The translations under genes were made by a program, and so were the position numbers. The notes under the pieces are model-generated. The model ran no database searches, was not told where the DNA came from, and was given only the letters and a program-made list of their open reading frames with translations. From contig NZ_VOSK01000047.1 in assembly GCF_009296175.1 (NCBI RefSeq), forward strand, positions 1 through 35,078: 35,078 nt of DNA. The letters run 5' to 3'. The DNA is from Microvirga tunisiensis. Lineage in GTDB: Bacteria > Pseudomonadota > Alphaproteobacteria > Rhizobiales > Beijerinckiaceae. Position 1 is the first letter of the stretch; every line of letters starts with the position of its first letter. Positions 8,355 through 17,308 of this stretch are shown here, one piece after another.

Positions 8355-8368
8355 CGAGAATCCTCCCA

Positions 8369-10864
8369 TCAGGTCCGCGGCAGGGCATAGGCGATGACGT
8401 AGTCGCCCGCCTTGGTGCCGAGCGAGCCGTGGCCGCCCGCCACCACGAGCAGATATTGCCGCCCATCCGCCCCGGTATAGGTCATCGGCGTCGCCTGTCC
8501 GCCGGCGGGAAGCCGCGCCTCCCAGAGCTGATTGCCGTTGGACACGTCATAGCCGCGCACGAAGTAGTCGATCGTTCCGGACAGGAACGCGACGCCGCTC
8601 GCCGTCATCATCGGCCCGCCGAGATTGGGCACGCCCATCGGGAACGGCATGGGGATCGGCGAGGCGTCGCGCACGGTGCCGTTCTTGTGCTTCCACAGGA
8701 TCTTGCCAGTGGTGAGATCGGCCGCCGCCACATAGCCCCAGGGCGGAGCCTGACAGGGGACGCCGAGCGCGGAGGTGAAGGCGGAAAGCTTCACCGCAAA
8801 GGGGGCGCCGAAATTCTCGTTCAACGCCGGCAGGCTGCTCTCGGGTCGGTTCTCGCCCTGCACGTAGAGGGTCTTGTCGTCCTGGCGCGGCACGAGCTGC
8901 GATACGAAGGCGATGTAGGTCGGCGTCGTGAACGCGATCTGCCGCTCCGGATCGACCGCGACGCTGCCCCAGTTGAACACGCCGAAATTGCCCGGATAGA
9001 CCAACGTGCCTTCAAGCGAAGGTGGCGTGTAGCGGCCCTCGTAGCGCAGCTTCTTGAACGCAATGCGGCAGGCGAGCTGGTCGAACAGCGTCGCCCCCCA
9101 CATGTCGCGCTCGGTGAGCGGCGGCGGGTCGTAGGACAGGGCGGAGACAGGCTGCGTCGGAGACGTGCGGTCGCCCGGTGCCGCGCCTTGCGGCGCGGGC
9201 TTCTCCGTCACCGGCAGGACAGGCTGTCCCGTGCGCCGGTCGAGCACGTAGAGTTCGCCCTGCTTGGTCGGCTGCACGAGAGCCGGCACGGTCTGGCCGC
9301 CGATATTCAGGTCGATGAGGCTCGGCTGGGAGGGAACGTCGTAATCCCACAAATCGTGATGCACGGTCTGGAAGACCCAGCGCATTTGCCCGGTCGCGAT
9401 ATCGAGCGCCACGACGGAAGAGGAGAAACGATCCACATTGGCGCTGCGGTTGCCGCCCCATTGATCCGGCGGCTGGTTGCCGAGCGGAATGTAGATGAGA
9501 CCCAAGGCTTCGTCGACGCTGGAGATCGACCAGGAGTTGGGCGAGTTCGGCACGTAGGTCTCGCCCGGCGCCAGCGGCGTCGTGACATCGGGCCTGCCCG
9601 AATCCCAGTTCCACACCAGCGCGCCCGTATTCACGTCGAAGGCGCGGATGACGCCGGATTGCTCACTGGTCGACACGTTGTCGAGCACGGTGCCACCGAC
9701 GATGATGAGGTTTCTCGCGACGGCGGGCGGCGAGGTGGAGTAATAGGCGCCCGGCTTCACATTGGGCATGTTGGCCCAGAGATTGATCTGCCCCGTGCCG
9801 CCGCCGAAGGCCGTGCAGACGGCTCCGTTCTCCGGGTTCAGGGCGATCAGGCGCCCGTCGGCGGTGGGCATGAAGAGCTTGGTCGGGCAATTGTCCGCGG
9901 CCGGGCGCTCGCTCGCGGCAACCGGCAGGTCCGGAAGTGGCGAGGCCGTCGTGACAGGCGCAGGAGCCGGAGGTGGTGCGGCCGCGGCAGCACCATTGCC
10001 GCGATAATAGGACAGGCCCCGGCAGGTCAGATGCTGCAGGGCGAGCTCGCCGCGGATCTTCGGATCGTAGCGCCAGACCTCTTTTCCGGTCGTGTCGTCC
10101 AGCGCGATGATCGACTGATGCGGCGTGCACAGGTACAGCCGGTTGCCGAACTTGAGCGGCGTCACCTGAAATGTGGTCTCCTCCGGATCGCCGGGGCGTC
10201 CCCGCACGTCGCCAGTGCGGTAGGTCCAGGCTTCCTGGAGGTTGGCGACGTTCTCGGGCGTGATCTGGTTGAGCGGCGAGTAGCGCTGGCCGAAAGCCGT
10301 GCGCCCATAGGCATGCCATTCGCCTGGCGGAACGCCGAGCATATCGTCGGGCACGTCCGCGCGCGGCCCCGGGGCCGCGCCTTCGATCCGCGTGGGATCG
10401 CTGAACCACGAGGCCGCCGCCGCCACGAGCGCGATGGCCAAAACTCCTGTCAGCGGCAGTCCTGCACCTCGGAAGGCCGAGACGCGCCGCGCCGTTGCAT
10501 CACGGTCCGATGTCGAAGCGGCCGGTCGATCATCGAGGCTGCGCGTCACCCAGGGCGTGAGCAGCAACAGGCCGATGAGGAACACCACGTCGCCGCGCGC
10601 CGCGAGCGGCCACCAATGGAGACCCACCTCCCACAGGGCCCAGCCGAGCGTGCCGGCGACGACGAGTGCGAAAACCCACAAGGCTGCGGGCTTCCCCGCG
10701 AGGAGGAGAATGCCCGTGAGGAGAAAGCCGACGGCCGCAATCGCATAAAACCAGGAGCCGCCGAGCGTGATCAGCCATATGCCGCCGATGGCGAGAGCCA
10801 CTCCGATCAGAAGCGTGAGAATGGCCGCGATGATGAGAACAGGGCTGCGTCCCGGGCCAGGCAT
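8369..10864 (-). CDS. gcd: Membrane-bound PQQ-dependent glucose dehydrogenase
   Basis: This 831-residue enzyme oxidises aldoses such as glucose to the lactone on the periplasmic face and passes electrons to ubiquinone. The first ~140 residues hold about five membrane helices, then an eight-bladed quinoprotein propeller starts at WHAYGRTAFGQRYSPLNQIT. The catalytic Asp is in the LWDYDVPSQPSL motif and the PQQ-binding Lys in QPTKQGELYVLDR. GGAGGAG precedes the ATG by 8 bases. Compared with the E. coli enzyme there is an Ala/Pro-rich insertion (GNGAAAAAPPPAPAPV and following residues) in the propeller after LTCRGLSYYR. No pqq biosynthesis genes are in the window. Quinate or another polyol as substrate cannot be excluded. 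Confidence 0.93.
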   Translation of the reverse strand: MPGPGRSPVLIIAAILTLLIGVALAIGGIWLITLGGSWFYAIAAVGFLLTGILLLAGKPAALWVFALVVAGTLGWALWEVGLHWWPLAARGDVVFLIGLLLLTPWVTRSLDDRPAASTSDRDATARRVSAFRGAGLPLTGVLAIALVAAAASWFSDPTRIEGAAPGPRADVPDDMLGVPPGEWHAYGRTAFGQRYSPLNQITPENVANLQEAWTYRTGDVRGRPGDPEETTFQVTPLKFGNRLYLCTPHQSIIALDDTTGKEVWRYDPKIRGELALQHLTCRGLSYYRGNGAAAAAPPPAPAPVTTASPLPDLPVAASERPAADNCPTKLFMPTADGRLIALNPENGAVCTAFGGGTGQINLWANMPNVKPGAYYSTSPPAVARNLIIVGGTVLDNVSTSEQSGVIRAFDVNTGALVWNWDSGRPDVTTPLAPGETYVPNSPNSWSISSVDEALGLIYIPLGNQPPDQWGGNRSANVDRFSSSVVALDIATGQMRWVFQTVHHDLWDYDVPSQPSLIDLNIGGQTVPALVQPTKQGELYVLDRRTGQPVLPVTEKPAPQGAAPGDRTSPTQPVSALSYDPPPLTERDMWGATLFDQLACRIAFKKLRYEGRYTPPSLEGTLVYPGNFGVFNWGSVAVDPERQIAFTTPTYIAFVSQLVPRQDDKTLYVQGENRPESSLPALNENFGAPFAVKLSAFTSALGVPCQAPPWGYVAAADLTTGKILWKHKNGTVRDASPIPMPFPMGVPNLGGPMMTASGVAFLSGTIDYFVRGYDVSNGNQLWEARLPAGGQATPMTYTGADGRQYLLVVAGGHGSLGTKAGDYVIAYALPRT

Positions 10865-10957
10865 GAATAGACTCCTCCGGACATTCGGCTTCCAACGTCA
10901 GGGGAGGGGAAATGTTTCACAGGAATACGACGCCAAGGCAGCCGCAATGCAGCCCTG

Positions 10958-11731
10958 CTATGCCTCCTTCACATTCGTGCCCCAGCGCCGATGCAGGAAC
11001 CGTTCCCAGGGCGAGAACAGCAGGCGATCCACCAGAAGCCCAATCACCACGATAACGATCATGATGCCGATCACCTGCTCCATGGCGTTCAACTCGCGTC
11101 CGTAATGCAGCAGGTGGCCGAGGCCGAAGCCGGTGAGGATCGTCACATAGATTTCCGCCGCCATCAGGGAACGCCACGCAAAGGCCCAGCCCTGCTTCAT
11201 GCCGCTGACCAGGAAGGGGAGCGAGGCGGGCAGGATGACCCGGGTCCATTTATGAAAGCCCTCCGATCCCATGGTGCGTGCCGCACGCGCATAAATGGGC
11301 GGGATGTTGCGTGCGCCGTGATCGGTGGCGAGAATGACGGACCACACGGTGCCCATGACCACCACGAACAGCATCGCGCCTTCCGTCTGCCCGAACCAGA
11401 CGAGGGCGAGCGGCACCCAGCACACGCTCGGCAATGTCTGGAAGCCGAGAGCCAGTGCTCCGATGGTGTCTTCGAAAATCTGCGACGTGCTGGTCAGCAG
11501 GCCGAGCGGCAGGCCGACGAGGACGCCCGCGGCGTAGCCGACCAGAAGCCGCTTGAGCGTCACCCAGGTGGATTCGAGAAGCGTGCCGTCGAGCAGCGCA
11601 TTCCAGATGTATTCGCCGACGAAGATGGGCGAGGGAAGAAGAACGATGGACCAGCGGCCGCTGCGCACGGCGAGTTCCCACAGGCCGATCAGCGCGGCGA
11701 AAAAGAGAAGTGCGACAGCCGTGCGCTTCAT
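10958..11731 (-). CDS. Sulfonate/taurine-type ABC importer permease
   Basis: A 257-residue inner-membrane permease of the SsuC/TauC/NrtB type. It has about six hydrophobic segments, and the ATPase-contact loop reads ARAARTMGSEGFHKWTRVILPASLPFLVSGMKQGWAFAWRSLMAAE in segments, matching the family's EAA loop. The start ATG at 11731 overlaps the ATPase stop as ATGA, so translation is probably coupled. It is the last gene of the binding protein-ATPase-permease operon. The class is certain; the exact substrate (sulfonate, taurine, nitrate or similar) is not. Confidence 0.9.
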   Translation of the reverse strand: MKRTAVALLFFAALIGLWELAVRSGRWSIVLLPSPIFVGEYIWNALLDGTLLESTWVTLKRLLVGYAAGVLVGLPLGLLTSTSQIFEDTIGALALGFQTLPSVCWVPLALVWFGQTEGAMLFVVVMGTVWSVILATDHGARNIPPIYARAARTMGSEGFHKWTRVILPASLPFLVSGMKQGWAFAWRSLMAAEIYVTILTGFGLGHLLHYGRELNAMEQVIGIMIVIVVIGLLVDRLLFSPWERFLHRRWGTNVKEA

Positions 11732-12534
11732 TCAAACACCGCCCCTTTCAGCGTTCCCTTGAGAGCGGCGGCAACCTTCGACGTATAGCCGGCCAGATCG
11801 GGACTGTTGATATCGCGCGGACGAGACAGTTTGATCTCGAAGATTTTCGAAATACGTCCCGGCGAGGGCGACATGAGCACGACGCGATCTCCCAGGCACA
11901 CCGCTTCGCGCACGTTGTGTGTGACGAAGACGATGGTCTTCCGGCTCTCCATCCAGATGCGCTGGATATCGTCGTAGAGCTGATCGCGGGTGAGTGCATC
12001 GAGCGCCGCGAACGGCTCGTCCATGAGCAGCACCTGCGGATCGGGCGCGAGCGCGCGGGCCAGCGAAACGCGCTGCTTCATGCCGCCCGAGAGCTCGTGC
12101 ACATGCGAGCGCTTGAATTTCTCGAGGCCGACGAGATGCAGAAAATGATTGGCGATGTCCTTGCGCTCCGCATGGGTCAGGTCCGGTCGCAGCTTCAGCC
12201 CGAACATCACGTTCCCGAAGGCATCGAGCCAGGGAAACAGCGCGGATTCCTGGAACATGACGAGGCGCTGCCGACCAGGTCCTTCCACGAGCTTGCCGTC
12301 GGCGAGCACGCGGCCCGAATCCGGCATGGTGAGCCCCGCCATGATGTCGAGAAGAGTGGACTTGCCGCATCCGCTGGGGCCGATCAGGCAGACGAATTCT
12401 CCCTCCGTGACGGTGAGGGAAACGTTCTCCAGCGCCTGCACGGTGGCACGCGATGACGTGAAGCGCTTGGAGACGTTCTCCACGAGGAGTTTGGCAGGTC
12501 TGGCCGTCATGGAATTCGGCTGGGATACCTCCAT
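11728..12534 (-). CDS. Sulfonate/taurine-type ABC importer ATPase
   Basis: A 268-residue ATPase with Walker A GPSGCGKST at residues 52-60, a Q-loop in MFQESALFPWLDAFGNV, the LSGGMKQRVSLARAL signature, Walker B VLLMDEPFAALD and switch His in FVTHNVREAV. The PW after the Q-loop Gln-Glu and the NVREAV run are typical of the SsuB/TauB/NrtD group. The ATG at 12534 shares one base with the TGA of the binding-protein gene (TGATG); a TTG one codon earlier is less likely. It lies between the binding-protein and permease genes of the same operon. Confidence 0.92.
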   Translation of the reverse strand: MEVSQPNSMTARPAKLLVENVSKRFTSSRATVQALENVSLTVTEGEFVCLIGPSGCGKSTLLDIMAGLTMPDSGRVLADGKLVEGPGRQRLVMFQESALFPWLDAFGNVMFGLKLRPDLTHAERKDIANHFLHLVGLEKFKRSHVHELSGGMKQRVSLARALAPDPQVLLMDEPFAALDALTRDQLYDDIQRIWMESRKTIVFVTHNVREAVCLGDRVVLMSPSPGRISKIFEIKLSRPRDINSPDLAGYTSKVAAALKGTLKGAVFE

Positions 12535-13508
12535 CAAGGCGCCTCGATCAGACGGGACAGATCGGGCGTGTCGCGCAGGAAGCCGACCTTCTGAGCACTG
12601 GTCACGAAGGATTGAAACGCCTCCCGCGACGTGTCCGGCGTGATCACCATGCGGCTCCAGGCACGAGCAACGAGCTCCGGCGACATGTCGAGGCGGAAGG
12701 AGGCCTGCAGCTCCTCGCGGGCCATGCGCTGGGCCTCGTCCGGGTTTTTCTGAATCCAGTCGGTGAGTTCGCGATGGGCTGCCACGAAGCGTTTGGCGAG
12801 ATCGCGGTTCTTCTCCAGGAAGCCCGCGCTCGACACGAGGATCGTCGTGATGGCGTCCTTCTCCTCCACCAGCACCTTGCCGCCGGCCTCGGATTCCAGC
12901 CGCGAGACCCAGGGCTCCACGGTCCAGACCGCATCGAGCTGCTTACTCTGGAACAGGGAGAGCTGATCGGGATTGCTGGTGGGCACCACATGGGCGTCGC
13001 CGCCGGTTTGGGTAATGCGCAATCCGCCTGCGACGAGCCAGGCGCGGGCTGCCACATCCTGCGTATTGCCGAATTGCGGGGTGGCAATGCGCTTGCCTTT
13101 GAAGTCGGTGGGCTTGGAGAGGGGCGAATCTCCCTGCACGACCAGGGCCGAGCCGCCGTTCACGGCGCCACCGATTACGCGGACCTCGGCGCCGCGGGAG
13201 CGGGCATAGGCGTTGAGCGCCGGATTGGGGCCGACATAGGTCAGGTCGAGGGAGTTGGCGAAAATCGCCTCCATGGCGCTCGGACCGGCATTGTAGGTGT
13301 ACCATTCGATCTTCACCCCAGGCCCGAGCCACTCCCCGAGCCAGTTCCGCCCCTGCCGCTCGAAGGCGCGGGCCACCAAGGCCTGCACATGGGTGATATT
13401 GGGAAAATGCCCGACCCGGACCGTCGTGCTCTGCTGAGCAAGCGTCGGGGCATGAGCCGCGACGAGTGACAACGCCGACAAGAGAAGTAGCCGCCATCCG
13501 TACCGCAT
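12534..13508 (-). CDS. Sulfonate/taurine-type periplasmic binding protein
   Basis: A 324-residue protein with signal peptide MRYGWRLLLLSALSLVAAHA, cleaved about APTLAQ. The mature part has the NMT1/SsuA-type fold markers: VRVGHFPNITHVQALVARA, a YNAGPSAMEAIFANSLDLTYVGPNPAL ligand-site region given here in part, and KGKRIATPQFGNTQDVAARAWL. It captures the substrate for the downstream ATPase and permease. The GPSAMEA motif is usual in aliphatic sulfonate binders, so a sulfur-source role is favoured, but no desulfonating oxygenase gene is nearby to confirm it. Confidence 0.87.
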   Translation of the reverse strand: MRYGWRLLLLSALSLVAAHAPTLAQQSTTVRVGHFPNITHVQALVARAFERQGRNWLGEWLGPGVKIEWYTYNAGPSAMEAIFANSLDLTYVGPNPALNAYARSRGAEVRVIGGAVNGGSALVVQGDSPLSKPTDFKGKRIATPQFGNTQDVAARAWLVAGGLRITQTGGDAHVVPTSNPDQLSLFQSKQLDAVWTVEPWVSRLESEAGGKVLVEEKDAITTILVSSAGFLEKNRDLAKRFVAAHRELTDWIQKNPDEAQRMAREELQASFRLDMSPELVARAWSRMVITPDTSREAFQSFVTSAQKVGFLRDTPDLSRLIEAP

Positions 13509-13692
13509 CGGAGGTCCTCCAGTGACATCGATTCAAGGCTAGGGGTTCCCGGCTGAAGGTCAATGGGAAGGCGCCGACGGACGCTGGCGCATGCGGCTTT
13601 ATTTCCTGTTAGAGGGCGAAATTCCTTGAGCGTGTCCAACCCGACTGAAATCGTTGGCTTTTCAACAAAAAACTTGCTTCCAGCAGGAAATA

Positions 13693-13707
13693 TTAACCGC
13701 CCGGTAA
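13693..13707 (+). promoter_or_regulatory. Possible CtrA-binding site upstream of minD
   Basis: TTAA at 13693-13696 is followed by seven bases and GTAA at 13704-13707, one mismatch from the CtrA consensus TTAA-N7-TTAA; the right arm continues GTAACCAT, like a CtrA half-site. CtrA is the alphaproteobacterial cell-cycle regulator and min genes are plausible targets. The site lies about 155 bases before the minD start. The 353-base gap 13509-13861 otherwise shows no gene. Confidence 0.4.
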
Positions 13708-13861
13708 CCATACTGGGCGCCGAATAAGATGCATCACGTAGCGTAAGAAATCCGCGACAGCCTGATCCGCCTCCACTCTCCGAACATGTTCTGCGGTCCT
13801 CCGGGGAACCTGCTGGTGATGCCGTCGCAGGAGCAGCTTTGTAGGGTGAGGAGAACCAAGG

Positions 13862-14671
13862 ATGGCGAAAGTACTTGTCGTGACTTCGGGCAAGGGCGGT
13901 GTCGGAAAGACGACATCGACGGCGGCGCTAGGCGCCGCGCTGGCACAGAGTGGCCAGAAGGTGGCCATGATCGATTTCGACGTGGGCCTGCGCAATCTCG
14001 ATCTGATCATGGGCGCCGAGCGCCGGGTCGTGTTCGACCTGATCAACGTGATCAAGGGCGATGCGAAGCTCGAACAGGCGCTCATCCGCGACAAGCGCAT
14101 CGAGACCCTGTACCTGCTGCCCGCCTCGCAGACGCGTGATAAGGACAACCTCACCGACAAAGGCGTCGAGCGCGTCATCAACGGCCTGCGTGAAAAGTTC
14201 GACTGGATCATCTGCGACAGCCCGGCGGGCATCGAGCGTGGCGCGACGCTCGCCATGCGCCATGCGGATGTTGCCGTTGTCGTGACGAATCCGGAAGTCT
14301 CCTCCATCCGCGATTCCGACCGCATCATCGGCCTGCTCGATTCCAAGACGGAGAAGGCGGAAAAGGGCGAGCAGGTGGAAAAGCATCTCCTGCTCACGCG
14401 TTACGATCCCGCGCGCGCTCAGCGCGGAGAGATCCTCAAAGTCGAGGATGTACTGGATATCCTCTCGATTCCGCTTCTCGCCATCATCCCGGAAAGCACG
14501 GAAGTGCTGCGCTCGTCGAACCTCGGCGCGCCGGTGACGCTCGGCAGCCCGAACTCCGCACCGACCCGGGCTTATCTCGAAGCCGTGCGCAAGCTCCAGG
14601 GCGAGACGATCGTCGAAGTTCAGAAGCAGCGCGGTCTGTTCAGCAAACTCTTCTCACGGAGGGCCGCATGA
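13862..14671 (+). CDS. minD: Septum-site-determining ATPase MinD
   Basis: This 269-residue P-loop ATPase binds the membrane and, with MinE and normally MinC, keeps the division ring away from the poles. It carries the deviant Walker A KGGVGKTT at residues 11-18, with the signature Lys11, the [15 protein letters not shown] switch region, [12 protein letters not shown], and a C-terminal amphipathic membrane-targeting helix ([11 protein letters not shown]). GGTGAGGAG precedes the ATG. It overlaps minE by 4 bases (ATGA). The usual minC partner is not adjacent; the preceding genes are an unrelated ABC transporter on the other strand. Confidence 0.96.
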   Translation: MAKVLVVTSGKGGVGKTTSTAALGAALAQSGQKVAMIDFDVGLRNLDLIMGAERRVVFDLINVIKGDAKLEQALIRDKRIETLYLLPASQTRDKDNLTDKGVERVINGLREKFDWIICDSPAGIERGATLAMRHADVAVVVTNPEVSSIRDSDRIIGLLDSKTEKAEKGEQVEKHLLLTRYDPARAQRGEILKVEDVLDILSIPLLAIIPESTEVLRSSNLGAPVTLGSPNSAPTRAYLEAVRKLQGETIVEVQKQRGLFSKLFSRRAA

Positions 14672-14946
14672 GCCTGTTCAATTTCTTCAAGCGCAACACG
14701 TCCGCACCCGTCGCCCGCGAACGGCTTCAGGTTCTGCTCGCCCATGAGCGCACCATCGTCGGGGGCGGCGAGTCCGATCTCGTGGCGATCCTGCGCGAGG
14801 AGATCATGGCCGTCATCGCCAAGCACATGGCGGTGCCGCAGGACAACGTGCAGATCAAGATGGACCGCGGCGCCTCCGTGTCGACCCTGGAGGTCGATAT
14901 CGAGATCCCGACAGCCATCGCAGCTGGCATGCGCCCGGCCGCGTGA
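14668..14946 (+). CDS. minE: Cell-division topological specificity factor MinE
   Basis: A 92-residue protein that stimulates MinD ATPase and drives its pole-to-pole oscillation. The N-terminus [20 protein letters not shown] is the membrane-touching and MinD-contact segment, followed by LQVLLAHER and the topological domain with [17 protein letters not shown]. Length and order match the family. The start overlaps the minD stop. A strong 15-bp hairpin just downstream probably ends the minDE transcript. Confidence 0.95.
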   Translation: MSLFNFFKRNTSAPVARERLQVLLAHERTIVGGGESDLVAILREEIMAVIAKHMAVPQDNVQIKMDRGASVSTLEVDIEIPTAIAAGMRPAA

Positions 14947-14959
14947 TCGTGAAAGTCTT

Positions 14960-15002
14960 CTGGAGCGGCGTGGCATTTCATCGGAACGCCACGCCGCTCC
15001 AG
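14960..15002 (+). terminator. Strong hairpin after minE
   Basis: A perfect 15-bp stem pairs CTGGAGCGGCGTGGC (14960-14974) with GCCACGCCGCTCCAG (14988-15002) around a 13-base loop, starting 14 bases after the minE stop. There is no following T-run, so it may be a terminator without U-tract, an RNA-stabilising hairpin, or both. Confidence 0.6.
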
Positions 15003-15116
15003 CTGCACGTTGGATCGATGTGAATGTTTGCTGTTCGTCGGTTTTAAGTCGCCCGGTTGCCTGCCCCGAACGATGCCCTAGCTTTGCTTAAGGTCCGTTT
15101 CTCACGGGAGCGCTTG

Positions 15117-16052
15117 ATGCGCGACGCTACTTGGCCTGAACTGTCCTATCCCGCTTGGCGGGACACGGCAGCGACCCTGCAGCTCTGGACGCAGATCGTC
15201 GGCAAGATCAGACTCTCGCTCTCGCCCTGGCTCAATCATGGCTGGCAGGTCCCGCTCTATGTCAGCGCGCGAGGCTTGGGGACGTCACCCATTCCCATCG
15301 GGCACGAGATCCTGGAGATCGAGTTCGACTTCCTCTCCCACCTCCTGCGCGTGCGCACGAGCAGCGGGGAGGAACGGGAACTGCCACTGCAGCCGCAAAG
15401 CGTCGCGGATTTCTATTCACGCATCCTTACGGTCCTGAACGATATCGGCGTCGAGGTTGCCATCAACGAAATGCCGAACGAGGTGGCAGATCCCATTCGC
15501 TTTTCCGAGGATCGGGTTCATGCCTCTTACGACCGCCATGCGGCGCATCGCTTCTGGCGCGTGCTGGTGCAGGTGGACCGGGTGTTCAAGCTCTTCCGCA
15601 GCGGGTTTCTCGGAAAGTCCTCGCCGGTGCATTTCTTCTGGGGCAGCTTCGATCTCGCGGTGACGCGCTTTTCGGGGCGCAGCGCTCCACCTCATCCCGG
15701 CGGTGTGCCCGGCCTGCCGGATCCGGTGACCCGCGAGGCCTATTCGCACGAGGTCAGCAGTGCCGGCTTCTGGCCTGGCGGCGATGCCTTTCCGCAGCCG
15801 GCGTTCTACTCCTATGCCTATCCCGAGCCGCCGGGCTTTCGCGATGCGAAGGTCACGCCGGGCGCTTCCTTCGACGCCACGCTCGGCGAGTTCATCCTGC
15901 CTTACGACACGGTGCGCCAGGCCGACGATCCCGATGCGCTGCTGCTCGACTTCCTCGTCACGACCTACAATGCCGCGGCCGATGCGGGCGCCTGGGACCG
16001 CGCCGCGCTCGAATGCACGATCGGCGCGCCCGCGCAGGTGCGGACGGTCTGA
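15117..16052 (+). CDS. DUF5996 family protein
   Basis: A 311-residue cytosolic protein. WPELSYPAWRDTAATLQLWTQIVGK, read in two parts, and the WLNHGWQVPLYVSARGLGTS segment are the hallmark start of DUF5996, followed by FDFLSHLLRV, RFWRVLVQVDRVFK and HFFWGSFDLAVTRFSGR. The family's function is not established. The ATG at 15117 has GGGAG 6 bases upstream; a TTG at 15057 would add 20 residues not in keeping with the family start. It stands between minDE and the helix-hairpin-helix gene. Confidence 0.88.
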   Translation: MRDATWPELSYPAWRDTAATLQLWTQIVGKIRLSLSPWLNHGWQVPLYVSARGLGTSPIPIGHEILEIEFDFLSHLLRVRTSSGEERELPLQPQSVADFYSRILTVLNDIGVEVAINEMPNEVADPIRFSEDRVHASYDRHAAHRFWRVLVQVDRVFKLFRSGFLGKSSPVHFFWGSFDLAVTRFSGRSAPPHPGGVPGLPDPVTREAYSHEVSSAGFWPGGDAFPQPAFYSYAYPEPPGFRDAKVTPGASFDATLGEFILPYDTVRQADDPDALLLDFLVTTYNAAADAGAWDRAALECTIGAPAQVRTV

Positions 16053-16238
16053 AATCGCAGCTTTCGAAAGGTGATGACGTTGCCGATCCCGTCATCGACC
16101 CTCGGAAGATATATGCGCCTAGCCGAAATTGCCGTTGAAGCCGCTTTACGTGCGCGGATTGCCACGCCTGCGCCACATCCTCCGTCTAGCCCTAACCGAC
16201 ATCACGGTTCCGTCGTCGAGTCAAAGTGCGAGGATCCC

Positions 16239-16970
16239 ATGCAGGTTGGCGATTTGTCCCGAACCCAAACGCCCCGCGAACCGCACGACAGCGCGGCCTT
16301 CCAGGCCGTCCGCGTTCTGCTCGTGATCGGTCTCATGAGCGCCGGGTGGCTGGCCCTGTGGCGGTTCCAGGGAAGCGGCCCCGCCACGGAAGGCATGGTG
16401 GCCGCCGCCCCGCCACAGACGATTGCCGTGGAACCAAGACCTGCAGCACCACTCGATCGGACCGATCGCGTTCAGGTTGCCGATGCGGATGCATCCGTGC
16501 CGATTGCGCTGCCCATGAAGCGACCGGCCATCGCTCCTCCGCCGGAGACGGACGAGCAGGATTTCGACCAATCCTCGGTCGAACCTGCCATCGACCGCGC
16601 TTCCATCGGGCTCGCTCACGATCATTCCCTTGCCGTCTTGCAACAGTTCGAGGCCGTCGTCCGACAATCGCCCAAGAGCAAACCTGCCAAGCCGCTGCCT
16701 GCTGCACCCACCGACATGAATACGACGGGCACCGTGACGGAGCAGGCGAGCCTTGCGGATTCTTACGTCCCTGCCGGGGATGCCGCTGCAACTGTCGTTG
16801 ATCTCAACAAGGGCTCCGTCGAGCAGCTTAACAGGCTGAAAGGCGCCGGTTCGCTCGGCCGCGCCATCGTCAGGGGACGTCCGTATAAGTCCGTGGAAGA
16901 CCTCGTGACGAAGAGAGTGGTGCGCCGCACCGCCTACGAGAGGATCAAGAATCAGGTCGCTGTGCAGTAG
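16239..16970 (+). CDS. Membrane protein with C-terminal helix-hairpin-helix domain
   Basis: This 243-residue protein has a short cytosolic start, one membrane helix at about residues 25-45 (VRVLLVIGLMSAGWLAL), a long Pro/Ala-rich linker and a C-terminal ComEA-like helix-hairpin-helix: VVDLNKGSVEQLNRLKGAG, then RAIVRGRPYKSVEDLVTKRVV. Such domains bind DNA in ComEA, but here the usual GIG hairpin is KGAGSLG and the domain lies after a long linker. The ATG at 16239 follows CGAGG by six bases; an upstream in-frame ATG at 16071 adds 56 low-complexity residues and was not chosen. No competence genes are nearby, so a DNA-uptake role is not supported. Confidence 0.78.
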   Translation: MQVGDLSRTQTPREPHDSAAFQAVRVLLVIGLMSAGWLALWRFQGSGPATEGMVAAAPPQTIAVEPRPAAPLDRTDRVQVADADASVPIALPMKRPAIAPPPETDEQDFDQSSVEPAIDRASIGLAHDHSLAVLQQFEAVVRQSPKSKPAKPLPAAPTDMNTTGTVTEQASLADSYVPAGDAAATVVDLNKGSVEQLNRLKGAGSLGRAIVRGRPYKSVEDLVTKRVVRRTAYERIKNQVAVQ

Positions 16971-17013
16971 GCGCCGTGATCCGTCTTCAAAGTCTGGCTC
17001 ATGAACCGTCACC

Positions 17014-17119
17014 CTCATCCTGAGGAGCCTGCGCAGCAGGCGTCTCGAAGGAGGATCCAAACGGCGCTGGAGCCGCCCTCGTCCTTCGGGACACCGCCGC
17101 CGGCGGTCCTCAGGATGAG
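17014..17119. repeat. Dispersed palindromic repeat (106 bp)
   Basis: CTCATCCTGAGGA at 17014-17026 pairs exactly with TCCTCAGGATGAG at 17107-17119. The interior holds GCGCAGCAGGCGTCTCGAAG and a CTCGTCCTTCGGGACACC stretch. This is the common intergenic repeat pattern of Methylobacteriaceae and Bradyrhizobium-like genomes, distinct from the repeat at 5717. It lies between the helix-hairpin-helix gene and the thiamine operon. Confidence 0.7.
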
Positions 17120-17207
17120 AGCGATGGGGAACCATTGATTGCGAGCCTGCTTCTCTGCAAACATGCGACCCGCTTGCCATGCTGCGGCAATAGGTGCTAA
17201 GCAGTTC

Positions 17208-17303
17208 GCATCTGACAGGGGTGCTCCGTATTGCCGGGGCTGAGATAGCGGCGCGAAGCCGTTGGACCCTCAAGCTGATCTGGGTAATGCCAGCGGAGCG
17301 AGG
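17208..17303 (+). promoter_or_regulatory. TPP (thiamine pyrophosphate) riboswitch
   Basis: The leader of the yko operon contains all conserved TPP-aptamer blocks in order: CAGGGGTGCTCC at 17216-17227, GGGGCTGAGATAG with CTGAGA at 17240-17245, ACCCT at 17266-17270, and CTGATCTGGGTAATGCCAGC starting at 17275. The aptamer ends at the ribosome site GCGAGG, 5 bases before the ykoF ATG. TPP binding would therefore most simply hide the site and turn off translation of the operon when thiamine is plentiful. Confidence 0.93.
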
Positions 17304-17308
17304 TGACG

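Noticed and set aside
8294..10870. 858-codon open frame on the plus strand opposite gcd
   Set aside because: It is antisense to a clearly recognised PQQ dehydrogenase; the product is Arg/Gly/His-rich with no domain, as expected for shadows in high-GC DNA.
16073..16096. GATGACG/CGTCATC inverted repeat as a terminator after the DUF5996 gene
   Set aside because: A 7-bp stem with a 10-base loop and no T-run is too weak to call.
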